The notes under the pieces: generated by a model
Told to the model about the DNA's origin: nothing
Seen by the model: only the letters and a program-made list of their open reading frames with translations
Database searches by the model: none
Assembly: GCA_947184155.2 (NCBI GenBank)
Contig: CAMXCT020006445.1
Coordinates: forward strand, 495,723 to 559,722
Length of the DNA stretch: 64,000 bases
Reading direction: 5' to 3'
Source: Cladocopium goreaui
Taxonomy: Eukaryota; Sar; Dinophyceae; Suessiales; Symbiodiniaceae
Position numbers and translations under genes: made by a program
Shown: positions 32,286 through 42,299 of the stretch, piece by piece
How the letters are laid out: every line of letters begins with the position of its first letter
Numbering within the stretch: the stretch's first letter is position 1

Positions 32286-32874
32286 GTATCAATGTAGTTC
32301 TATTAATTTCCAAAAATGGGGATATCACGAGGGATATCTATACAAAATTCAAAAGCACAGTACACATTACAGTAGATACATGATCATTTTTGCGGATGTA
32401 CGTAAAATATCATATCATTAATATGTCTACAATAAAAGATACGAACCAAACATGCGAAAGGGGGGAGGTTCAAATGGACAAATGGTTTTCTGAATCGTTC
32501 TGCTTCCAGCAACAAAAGATGCATGGGCAAGGCCTTACAGTATCACCCATCGATTTTTCGGGGGGTTGCAATTGTCTTGGGCCATTTTTGAATGAGTTCA
32601 TGGTGCATGGCAAACATGCTGAGTTCAAAGTCTTCCCAGTTCTGATACACAAGGCAATATTCCAGGAAAATCCTACATTCCTGATAGGGCCACACGCAGA
32701 GCATCATAGGTGTTTCTCAAATTTTCGACACCCGAAACCATTGGTTTTCCCATTAAGCATGACGGGTCCTCCATTTTAAGAAAACCCCATATGGTTGTGG
32801 CTCAATACCTCCTATTCCTAATGAACCTCAAGAAAACATTATCGCAGCACAGCAACCCGATGCAAACCAGGCAC

Positions 32875-32914
32875 TACAAGCACTCCAAGTTCCTTCTAGC
32901 CAAGCACATCCGAC
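32875..32914 (-). CDS. TSP1 exon: opening of module 2
   Basis: Acceptor CGCATGGCAAG|GTC and donor TGT A|GTGCCT bound 40 bp. It reads VGCAWLEGTWSACS, where the last Ser is completed by the 32.1-kb exon. It supplies the C-x-W-x4-W-S-x-C start of the module and the closing Cys of module 1. An open plus-strand frame across it is a shadow. Confidence 0.8.
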
Positions 32915-33199
32915 CTTGCCATGCGTGGCGACAGAGAGATTCATTGAGCTGGATTAATCGCAATAATTCAATATGTTTCAACTACTAGGACATTTGGGGA
33001 TAGTCTCCCCTATCACATCATTTACGGTCAATCATTGACGTCGCAGTGCGGGCCTCGTATTGTATCCAGATTGAAGTCTACACCAATTTGATGCACATGC
33101 AAGGGTCTGGAAAAAGGCCCACATGTTTGGGCATGTTTGGGATGACACCATCCAATTTGGACGGGTGGTCAATTTGGAAAGAACATGAAACAAGCGAAC

Positions 33200-34085
33200 A
33201 TGTGTATATATAATAAATTAAACATTTATAAACATATAAATATGTAAAGAGAACACTAAATATATATATATAGATTATTCTACACAAACAACTATATTGT
33301 ATATATGTATGTATTATTAAACAATATATATATATTTGAATATATATATAGATTATAAAATATAGTGAAAATTAAAAAAAAAATCTATTTTTAATATTAT
33401 ATTTTTGATATTTTAAATAGGTTGATATTTTATATGTTTAATATTGTATTCTATAAATTTAAAAAAATATTATATATTGAATATTAAATATATATAGTAG
33501 TATATATTTAATATTTTGTATCATATTATATATTATTATATATTATAAATTAAATATTAAATATTAAAAAATATTTATATTATATAATATGTATTAAATA
33601 TTAAATATTATATATTAAATATTATATATATATACTGAATATTTGATGTTATATACTGAATATTAAATATCAAATATTATATATTATAGTTTATATATTC
33701 AATACTATATACATAAGAAAACAAAATTATTAATTATATATTACATATTAAATAAAAATATTATATATCAAAAAAACACATTGTATAAATTATACATTGT
33801 GTATTAAATATTATGTAGTATATATATTGTATATTGAATATTATACATCAAATATGATATATGATATATACTGTATGGTATACAATATAGTAAATTTAAA
33901 CTATGATAAATGAACTACTATATTACACATTATACATTGTATAATATATTTTGAAACTCATATATAAAAATAAGATATAAAATATAATATATAATAACTA
34001 AACGATATATAATATATAATGTATAAATTATAAAATGAAATGTATATGTATATACATAGTATAAATAATATATATATATTTATAC
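33200..34085. repeat. AT-only low-complexity block
   Basis: About 880 bp consisting almost entirely of A and T, with recurrent ATATTAAATATTAAATATT motifs. No coding signal. Confidence 0.9.
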
Positions 34086-34089
34086 GTTT

Positions 34090-34330
34090 GGCAGGTTGCT
34101 CTAGCATGATTTTCTGTAGCATAAATGTTCGGGCACACGGGGATGCTGCCACATGCTGGCACACAATTCCAGGTCTTGCTGATGCTTGGTCTGACTAGTT
34201 ACTGCCACGCTCTGCCACGTATTCTGCCACACTTCAAGGGTGTTGCTGCCAGTTGCACTGCCACACTTGAAAGGTGTTTTTGCCACGTGTGCTGAGTAGC
34301 TACTGCCACGTGTATTGGCACACTTTATGA
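34090..34330. repeat. TGCCAC-rich degenerate repeat
   Basis: About nine TGCCAC or TGGCAC motifs at irregular 10-35 bp spacing (GCTGCCACATGCTGGCACAC, ACTGCCACGCTCTGCCACGT). A minus-strand frame reads VWQNTWQSVAV here, but no family was recognised. Confidence 0.5.
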
Positions 34331-34700
34331 CGTCTTCTGACGTCTTATGTATATTACATATATATATATATACACACACACATATTTTATATATAATGAA
34401 TATATATATATATATGTATCATTATGCATTCTTGTCTCGAAATGGTGTAATTATAGCCATAAAATTGAAACTTGAATAGGAACACTGATTATGAACCATA
34501 TGAATTTGCTCGTCGAAGCTCTCCGGTGCGGCAATATGTCCTCTTTCTCAAACACAGTGAATCTTAGATAGCCCGCAAAAGAAACATCATTTTACAGTAG
34601 ATGCTGCAGTTTTTCGATTGCCAATAACATGGCAACAACATGCAACATATTCAACTGCCCGAGGTTTACGCTGGCACATTCGCTAGGAGCCCCCGGCCAC

Positions 34701-34786
34701 GTCGTAGCACCCCTCGAGAGCCACAGGCTTGGGTCCGGCTGCAGTGCAGTCAGCGTCCAGCTGCGTCATAGAACAGTAGACTGCAC
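34701..34786 (-). CDS. TSP1 exon: second half of module 1
   Basis: Acceptor GGTCTCCAG|GT and donor TACGAC|GTGGCC bound 86 bp. The first GT completes C to CGT (Arg), then AVYCSMTQLDADCTAAGPKP and VALEGCYD. Joined to CGSGTRT this gives the textbook R-x-V-x-C, C and GPKP features of TSP1. Confidence 0.85.
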
Positions 34787-34839
34787 CTGGAGACCGTTGG
34801 GATCTTGATTTTGATCCAAAACATTGGAGGAACAACATA

Positions 34840-34947
34840 TGGGGGTTTCCACAGTCATGGGGGTTACCCCAATAGCTGGATGGTCTGTGGAAAATCCATC
34901 TAGAAATGGATGATAACTAGGGGTACCCCCATGTCCGAAACCTCTAT
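34840..34947. mobile_element. Family E copy
   Basis: TGGGGGTTTCCACAGTCATG ... GGGGTACCCCCATGTCCGAAACC; symmetric halves. Confidence 0.75.
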
Positions 34948-35287
34948 GTGTAGAACTTACTTTTAAAGACTTTTTGCAGCTAGCCATCAGTTGGATTGAA
35001 CCCAACAGAAAAGGTATACAAGCACTAGAATGTGGCTTTGATCACCAAAGGGGGAAGTTGATGAACAAAAAACTGATGCAGTAAAAGTTCCGGGTCTTTG
35101 CAACACACACTTTGTGGATATATCATGTATATAATGTAACCGCAAACGGGAGTGAACCATTCAAACAATTTTTCAATATCAGCAACAATGCGGTAATGAG
35201 TAATTAACCAGCAACAAAATCAGGGTTTAGCTGGGAAATTGTAGGATTCAGCCATACTCTTTATTTTACTTTAGTGCGCGCATACAT

Positions 35288-35391
35288 ACGGTGGATGGAA
35301 GACATCCTGCACCACCTTGGATGGTTGAAACCCTATCAATAAGGGGGTAAACCACTATCAACTGGTGCAGGATTCCTTCCATCCACAATAT
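35288..35391. mobile_element. Family G palindromic element
   Basis: GTGGATGGAAGACATCCTGC ... GCAGGATTCCTTCCATCCAC; a near-perfect hairpin whose second copy lies inverted at 45.4 kb. Confidence 0.9.
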
Positions 35392-35927
35392 CTACGTATA
35401 GTTCAGTACATATATGATTCATGAGGATATGTTCTCCATCAAAGAATTGATATGCAGCATTCAGCAGCAAAATAGACACATTATGAAACTTGGAACGCCA
35501 CCAAAAAAACAAAATATCAACAAATAGCATGGGACATTTGACAAATCAAACTTGCGACTCAAAATATCAAGTTATTGAGGTTGAACAGTGAAGATCCAAA
35601 ACATGAGACATAGAAAGCGGACCGTCAAAAAGAGCTTACCTGATATACATGTATATATATATATGTGTATACACAGACACCGAATCAAAGTCTGAATGCA
35701 ACCAATTCCTATAGATCCAACCCTCTGACACAGTCAACATAGATCTTCAGGGCTGAGTACCTTTCAAGGATTTGGACCTGCTGTACCTTCCGCATCAGTG
35801 AACCATTTCAGAAACATTAACCGTGGCCTTGAAATCCTGTGAAATCAAGGTATAGTGACAGAAACAGATAACCCAAGTGCTTCAAATATATATATATATA
35901 TATGTATAAGTATATATAGATATAAAA

Positions 35928-36500
35928 TATGTATGTATGTATGTATGTACGTACGTATGTATGTATGTATGCATGTATGTATGTACGTACGTATGTATGT
36001 ATGTATGCATGTATGTGTGCATGTATGTGTGCATGTATGTGTGCATGTATGTGTGCATGTATGTGTGCATGTATGTATGTATCTATGTATGTATGTATGT
36101 ATGCATGTATGTATCTATGTATGTATGTGTGTGTGTCTGTATGTATGTATGTATGTATGGATGTATGTATGCATGCATGCATGTATGTATGTATGTGTGT
36201 ATGCGTGTATGTGTGTATGTGTGGGTGTCTGTATGTATGTATGTATGCATGCATGCATGCATGCATGTATGTATGCATGCATGCATGCATGTATGTATGT
36301 ATGTATGTGTGTATGCGTGTATGTGTGTATGTGTGTATGTGTGTATGTGATTGTATGTGATTGTATGTGTGTATGTGTGTATGTGTGTATATATGCATGC
36401 ATGCATGCATGTGTGTATGCATGTATGTATGTATGGATGCATGCATGCATGTGTGTGTATGGATGGATGGATGGATGCATGCATGCATGCAACATGTATG
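35928..36500. repeat. Large ATGT/ATGC tetranucleotide array
   Basis: About 570 bp of ATGT, GTGT and GCAT tetramers. It creates open frames of up to about 238 codons on both strands (MYVCMYVC... and HTYIHTYM...). These are artefacts of the repeat period, not proteins. Confidence 0.97.
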
Positions 36501-36948
36501 TAAATATTTCTTTCGATTGTTCAATATGCGTGATGTATCAATATTTCATTCACTTCGGCAAGTTCGCATGATTCAGCAACCTCAATGTAATTTGATTTAT
36601 GTCAGCGATTCTCAAGAGAAGAACGGCTTGTTCACGCCTCACCCTAGATAGTCTGCACCACAGTGGGCTACTCCATTTTTGTATTTATAACAAAACAAAC
36701 ACACACACACACACTTATTCAGCTACCTGGGCAAGATACATCAAAGTTTACCCAGTCTAGATGAGGCTGCGACGCTACAACCACCATCGACAAATTTGTA
36801 TTAAACAGTGAAGCACATTAAAACCATCAAATCTGCAACATGCATGGTTTAAGACGTTCTAAGACTATCAAAACATAAATAACCAAAAAAATCTGGGTCC
36901 ATTGGAGCTCCATCTCCTGGGGTGACCCTGAAAATTTTGCCGAGTGAC

Positions 36949-36998
36949 GTGTACGCGTGCCGCTGCCGCAGCTATTGTCGCAGTTCTCCCATGATTGC
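36949..36998 (-). CDS. TSP1 exon: first half of module 1
   Basis: Acceptor CATTGCCAAG|G and donor ACAC|GTCACT bound 50 bp, the same length as the equivalent exon at 28.4 kb. It reads QSWENCDNSCGSGTRT plus C of an Arg codon: W-x-x-C-x-x-S-C-G-x-G-x-R. Confidence 0.85.
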
Positions 36999-37465
36999 CT
37001 TGGCAATGGAAGTGGCCAGAAAAGTGTAAATACATATAAAAAGAAATGGGGTGATTTTGCTGCCCAAAGAACCGGGATTGATAACCCCTGGTCAGCACAG
37101 CTGCTACCAACTTAAACGTTGCAAAAAACATTTTTGGGCTTATCCTGCCAATTAGACGTCGGGCTTCATTGATCCGGGGCTGGCATTAGATCCTAATTAA
37201 AGTCTACCCGAGACAAAAAAAACTACATTATTTGTCCAAATAATGTTTCTTAAACAACCTAATAGCTGTGTTGTCTTTAGTCTTTAATATAGTATCCGCA
37301 TAACCTGGTAAACCCAATGAACTATCAAATCCGTAAACCACGCAAAAGTGGAGAGTTGGGTATCTGCCACCATGGCAAATAACACATGCGTGACCAAGAG
37401 TGCCAAAGACCAACATGTACAGTACCCTCCAGTAAACCAAGAGGTGTCAAAAATCAACCATATTT

Positions 37466-37577
37466 CTGGGTAAATTATAATATTTCACTAACCTGAATGA
37501 AGGCCATTTGGGGATGATCTCCCTTATTAACCATGATTCCAGTGAGGGAGAACAGTGAGGTCGTTATAATTTACCAG
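37466..37577. mobile_element. Family D element
   Basis: CTGGGTAAATTATAATATTT ... GGTCGTTATAATTTACCAG; TIRs of about 15 bp around GGCCATTTGGGGATGATCTC. Confidence 0.9.
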
Positions 37578-37681
37578 ATGTTTGGATCATACCTTGGGGT
37601 TTTCCATGGATTCTCCATATCACACTTCGTTGCTTTGCCTCAGCATTTTCTGGTTCCAATGCGGAGGGCCAACCTGGGCAC

Positions 37682-37722
37682 CCAAACGTCACCCAAACGC
37701 AGCCATTGGTCTCATAGCAGTC
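37682..37722 (-). CDS. TSP1 tail exon
   Basis: Acceptor CACAAATTGCAG|GAC followed by DCYETNGCVWVTF and a split Gly codon, with donor TTTGG|GTGCCC. It supplies the C-x5-C close of a preceding module and W before the 36.9-kb exon, which needs the phase 2 left by this donor. A GA donor a few bases earlier (GTTTGGGT|GACG) is an alternative. Confidence 0.7.
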
Positions 37723-38339
37723 CTGCAATTTGTGGCGGGTTACTTTTGAGTACTTCATAGTCGATCATCCCAATCTGATCAAAAAAAGGTCAACATTTGA
37801 TGCGAGTCTCATCCGTATAATCGGTAAACATCCGGATTCTTTGTGGATCCCCTTTTGCTGGAGGTCCCCTATTTTACAGTTTGGCCCTTCTCACCTCCAA
37901 AAAATGGATCACATTGGGTGAACCAACAGTAAAGAACGTCCTGCGGAGTCCCAGCGTCAAAACAGGTTCGAGTGTCAGTGTGTTCCTGAAGTTTCTCAAG
38001 AAACCACATTGACTAGTTGGTTGACAACCATTTATTGCTTCAACATGTTTGAACTACCTGTTTGCTAGCTCAATGGTGCAGAATCGGATAACACGAGAGG
38101 CCCCGGATGTCGCTGGTAAGTTCATGGAGCTTGTCTACGCGGTCTTCCGTGAAATAAACCCAGAGACTGTGGTGTCATGGGTAAAGGTCAGCTCACAGCT
38201 GATAAAATAGAGATCAGAGATCCATCTCCCATAAATGCCATAAACATCCATAAACCATCATAAGCCAATGATCCTATAAGTATTGGTCCGTGGCCCAGCC
38301 CAAAACAACCCCATGTTTGCTGGTTGAATCACCATTATT

Positions 38340-38468
38340 CTGGGTAAATTATAACATTTCAATATTTCACTAATCTGAATAGTTCGGCCATTTGGGGATG
38401 ATTTCCCTTGTTAACCATGATTCCCGGTTTGCGGTTGAGGAGAACAGTGAGGTCGTTCTAATTTACCT
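38340..38468. mobile_element. Family D element
   Basis: CTGGGTAAATTATAACATTT, GGCCATTTGGGGATGATTTC, GAGGTCGTTCTAATTTACC. Confidence 0.85.
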
Positions 38469-39077
38469 TCTTTTTTTACCGAAGTCAAAGAGTCCACGGC
38501 CTGAGGGAGTGAGACCGTGGCTGATGCCAGTTGTTGGCAATGCCATGCAATGATTGTTTAATTGATGACCAGCGGTTTTTGCTTTTGTTATCGCCATTTC
38601 CTTGTCAGTGTATACCCCTTAGTGACATCCTTTAAGTGAACGATTCGAACTGTTGGTGAGTTGTAGTCCTTGTGGCAAGGTCAAGCTCAGTCCCTCAATA
38701 GCTGGAAATGTGTCAAAGGTACGATGCTACTGCAGATATTGAAACATGTACTGGGCAGCATGAGCCTGATAAGGCATCTCCGGTCGCGGCAAGAAGCCGT
38801 ATGGTTGATTGGATGCTCCGAGCAGGTATAAACTTCGGCAGAAGCCTCTGGTCTTGTCAGGCCAGACATCCTCTGCTGTCAGTTTACGTACCTGTAGCAT
38901 CAGATAAGAAACCGCATTAGCCCGCTTCTCCTATTCCAACCTTGTGACAGGAAATGGTTAAACGGTGGGCCGACACTCGCTAGCGATTGTCAGCAAAGAA
39001 GCATTCATGTTTTATGAACAAAGCAGGCCACTTTTTCCTTTTGCGCATCTGTGCAGTGGCGCCAGGGTCGAAGGCAA

Positions 39078-39530
39078 CTACGAACATTGGTGGTGGCTCA
39101 AAGCCGTCACAAAGCCGGTCCACGTGTCATAGCGCCACCGACCAAAGAGTTGACCGTGACACCGCAAACAGTGCTTATGCACCACCTCACAGCCGTTGCG
39201 AGTGCGGCGTGGCAACGGAGCGCATTGTTGCTTCAGTAGCCAAATTTCCTCACACGTTCGAGCCAGGTCCTTGATGACAAGCCGCGCGCCGTGAAGACAG
39301 CGCTGGAGGGGCTGCGAAAGCAGGTGCATCTTGCCATCCAAAAGCACAGCAGCAGCCCCCAAAGTCAGCTCCAGGAAGTCTCCTTTGGTGTCGTCGCTCA
39401 GTGCTAAAAGGCGTGCAGTGTCGGTCCATAGATCACCAAATTCAAGAAGGCAATGGCCAAGCCTGGGGGCAGCTTGTGTACTGTCAGACACCGTGCCTTG
39501 CAACTTTCTGATTGGCCATTTGCTGAACAA
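39078..39530 (-). CDS. 150-codon frame, unidentified, possibly a relic
   Basis: Longest non-repetitive open frame of the window. Contains LGHCLLEFGDLWTDTARLLA, DDTKGDFLELTLGAAAVLLD and VHKHCLRCHGQLFGRWRYDT. Composition is protein-like and GC-rich. No domain recognised. It lies in a zone with LINE and kinase remnants, so it may be a decayed retrocopy or transposon part, or an exon of the host gene. Splice sites not defined. Confidence 0.35.
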   Translation of the reverse strand: MFSKWPIRKLQGTVSDSTQAAPRLGHCLLEFGDLWTDTARLLALSDDTKGDFLELTLGAAAVLLDGKMHLLSQPLQRCLHGARLVIKDLARTCEEIWLLKQQCAPLPRRTRNGCEVVHKHCLRCHGQLFGRWRYDTWTGFVTALSHHQCS

Positions 39531-39894
39531 GGCAACGCCTGATGCTTACCTCTTAGTGATGGTCTCTGATCCGTGCGTTCTACTCGGTCTGGGAGTGGCA
39601 TGGACCACTTAGAAAAAAATCAGGAACCCCCCAAACTGGCGTTAGACAACTTTGGTGGCCGCCGTCTCACTGGCTGTCAGCAAACTGAGTTTATGAATTA
39701 CAGCTTAAGAATTTGAGGGGCTTGAATCCAAGGCGGGTTATATATTTTCAGCTATGCCAAGAACATAGTACTTTAAGAATTCGAGGGACCCTGGAATAGG
39801 ATTGCCAAATTCTTAAATTACTGCTTACACGTGAGGTTTGCAATTCCCATTTGCGGTTCGTTTTTTGTTGTGTGACCCCTTAAGGTCTAATGGG

Positions 39895-40135
39895 ATGAAA
39901 TCGGGCTTTGCAGGAAAAAATCAAGCTCCGAAATATTGTTTTTTCGCACATGCTTGGACTGCTTCCAATCCACGCGAAATCTATATGTGGATAGAGTTGG
40001 GGACCTGAAACATGGTTTTCCCCAATAACTTGAAGAAAACTGAGGCTTTGCAGGAAAACAATTTTTCAAGCTCCGAAAAATTGCTTTTTTCGCACATGCT
40101 TGGACTGCTTCCAACACGCAAAATCTATATGTGTG
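39895..40135. repeat. Direct repeat, two units of about 118 bp
   Basis: GGCTTTGCAGGAAAA...CGCACATGCTTGGACTGCTT...AAATCTATATGTG...GGATAG occurs twice in tandem with about 85-90% identity by eye. Confidence 0.85.
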
Positions 40136-40182
40136 GATAGGCTTGGGGACGCCAAAAGATTGACTGACGCTTTTAGATGCCC

Positions 40183-40262
40183 AAAGAGGCGGCTATCGGG
40201 ATTCGAACCTCCAACCTTCACGCCTGAACTCCGACACTCTGACCATTATGCTACAGGAACCT
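40183..40262 (-). ncRNA. tRNA-like sequence, probable SINE head
   Basis: The minus strand carries a perfect A box (TAGCATAATGG) and B box (GGTTCGAATCC) about 33 bp apart, as in tRNA genes. However, the acceptor, anticodon and T stems do not pair: GTTCCTG faces TAGCCGC. It is therefore not a working tRNA. A tRNA-derived SINE or tRNA pseudogene with an internal Pol III promoter fits best. Confidence 0.6.
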
Positions 40263-40342
40263 TGCCTTCAAAGCATTTTGCCTGCTGATTCTCTCTTTGC
40301 CCTGGCTGCAAAGGGCTGGGTTTAGCACGGGTTGCAGCTGCG

Positions 40343-40612
40343 AAAAATCAATTCTTCAGGCTCTATTTTTTTTTCTGCACTGTTCTTGTGAAACTCAAGG
40401 AAGCCCGGCTTTGCAAAAAAAACAATCAGGCTCTTAAAAATTGTTTTTTCCGCGCTGCTCTTGTGAAACTCAGACAAGCCTGGCTTTTCAAAAAAAGAAA
40501 TCAGGCTCTAAAAACATGTTTTTTCCGCGCTACTCTTTGGAACTCAGGAAAGCCCGGCTTTGCAAAAAACAACTTTTCGGGCTCTATTTTTTTTCCGCAT
40601 GCCTCTTGTCAA
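40343..40612. repeat. Direct repeat, about four units of 66-70 bp
   Basis: Units share AAGCCCGGCTTTGCAAAAAA, TCAGGCTCTAAAAA and TTTTTTCCGCGCTGCTCTTG. Related in sequence to the 118-bp repeat at 39.9 kb. Confidence 0.85.
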
Positions 40613-40742
40613 ATCTGCTAACGCCACCTCCTTACCTTGTTTAAGCTCGCTCCAAATTGTGCGGATGCATGCAATACACAACTAAGAATGCTCTAAGGAT
40701 TTGAGGGACCCTCGACCTATTGTCCTGGAAATTTGCCTGCAT

Positions 40743-40960
40743 TTAAAAATAAGAATTTGAGGGACCCTGGGCCTCAAGCTTTCGGATTCTTAACCAACTC
40801 TCGGGCTGTAGTTCACGGAATTCACCAGTTTTTGAAGTTATTGATGTGGGATTGATGATGGCCAGGTTCATCTGCAGTCCTTCCGGTCCCGGGTTCCCGG
40901 GTTCTCCAACACGCACTGCAACAAAGGGATTGTGATCCTCTCTTCTTGTTGGCAAAATGC
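40743..40960 (-). pseudogene. LINE endonuclease N-terminal relic
   Basis: The minus strand reads VAVRVGEPGNPGPEGLQMNL then AIINPTSITSKTGEFREL. VGExxNPGP followed by a hydrophobic strand and NPT resembles the linker and start of the AP-endonuclease domain in dinoflagellate LINEs. The frame then degenerates without catalytic motifs. The upstream frame is shifted (40822..41034). Confidence 0.55.
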
Positions 40961-41769
40961 CATACTGACTTGTTGGAGATCCCTGACACGGCTTTTAATT
41001 GGCAATCCATGCGCATGACAGGGAATCTGTACACTTCTGGCTTGGCATGTGATGGTCTGGTCCTCTATGCAAAACTAAGGAAAATGGCAAAATTGGTGGC
41101 AATAGCATGAAGCAGTGCCCAGCTGGATGAACACGTATTTCCGCAACTTCAAAGATCTGGACAGGCAACAAGCTTGGAATTCCGTCCGTCTGATGGAGCG
41201 GCAGGGCAGTCAGAGGATTGGCCCCTCCTGTGCTTACTCTGAATGTGATTACTACCAGATGCATGGATCCTAAACATTTATGGCATCGGCTGTGCCCACA
41301 AGGGTTACAGTGCGCACACTGCATTGATGCGATTTGCACATTCCATGTCCAATATACTATTTATTTAAAAGAAATGTTAAAAATAATCACCTATATGCTC
41401 TTAACCCGTTGATGTCGATGATGATTGATTTTCCCAATAAACAAGGCTATGGCCATGGCGGCCATGGCTCACAAAACGCTTCCTTTTTTCTTCCACAGTG
41501 ATCCGAGGCTTGATGGCTTGATCCTGACCTACCCACTGGGTATGGATTTGGGCTATGGATCGCGTGTGGGTCCAGGGTATTCATCAGGGCCAAAGCATTT
41601 TGAGCCACGGCCAAGAATCAAGAAGGGAGTCTCAACTTGTCTCAACCATCCCCATGTTAAGATCATTGCTTCCGCATCTCCCAGACATTCCTGTAGCCTA
41701 TAATGATTTCATATTTTCATCACTCTTTTTGGAAACTTCCACGCCGGCACGGCCGGGCACTACCCACTA

Positions 41770-42135
41770 AATCACAAACAGTGCTGCTTCAACTGGGTGG
41801 CTGATGACTTGCTGGAGGGCCTTTGCAACCAAACGGCGCCCTAGGCTGCCGATGGCTGGAGGAGGTCTAGCAACGAGCCTCCCTGACACAGCTCCGTCAC
41901 AAGCCACCCGCACCCCAGGGAAATGAGTCCCAGGATGTGCTCATGCGGAGCCGCTGCCAAGAGCCCGGCTTCGTGGGCCAGGTTGTCAGCCTTCTTGGCT
42001 TGCCACCTCCTTGCCCAGGAGTGCATGATGGCACCGGTGCACGGTGCCAAATGCCCCTGAGCCCAGCACGCCCAAGAATTGCAGGTGGTCCACTGAATCG
42101 AGCCCTTCCTCCTCCTGACGGGTCACTTCCTCCAA
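41770..42135 (-). pseudogene. Protein kinase N-lobe fragment, frameshifted
   Basis: The minus strand reads DHLQFLGVLGSGAFGTVHRC, a clear glycine-rich loop (LGSGAFGTVHR), then HHALLGKEVA. After a frameshift it continues KKADNLAHEAGLLAAA and HEHILGLISLGCGWLVTELC then QGGSLLDLLQ: the VAxKK lysine, helix C and hinge regions. A second shift would allow LGRRLVAKALQQVISH (helix E-like), and the fragment ends before the HRD catalytic loop. It is truncated with at least two shifts, so probably a dead retrocopy or gene fragment inside an intron. Confidence 0.75.
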
Positions 42136-42224
42136 GCAAAAGCCAAATGGGCGGCTCCGCAGTCATCTTCACGGGGAAGTATGGCAATGGCGTGTGGCTG
42201 CCATACAGCGCCAAGGCTAATGTA

Positions 42225-42244
42225 GGCCGTTATAATTTACCCAG
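42225..42244. repeat. Solo family D terminus
   Basis: AGGCCGTTATAATTTACCCAG, the right end of family D without a partner, adjoining the kinase fragment. Confidence 0.6.
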
Positions 42245-42299
42245 ATTATTGTTGGTTATATTGTCATATGATACAAAATTGTGGTTGAAATCAAAATTG

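Noticed and set aside
32710-32988. Plus-strand frame of 92 codons
   Set aside because: Antisense shadow of the TSP1 exon at 32875-32914.
35817-36571. Open frames of 235 and 238 codons as genes
   Set aside because: They are translations of a tetranucleotide microsatellite, open on both strands and in several frames at once.
40183-40262. Functional tRNA gene
   Set aside because: A and B boxes are perfect, but acceptor, anticodon and T stems do not pair.
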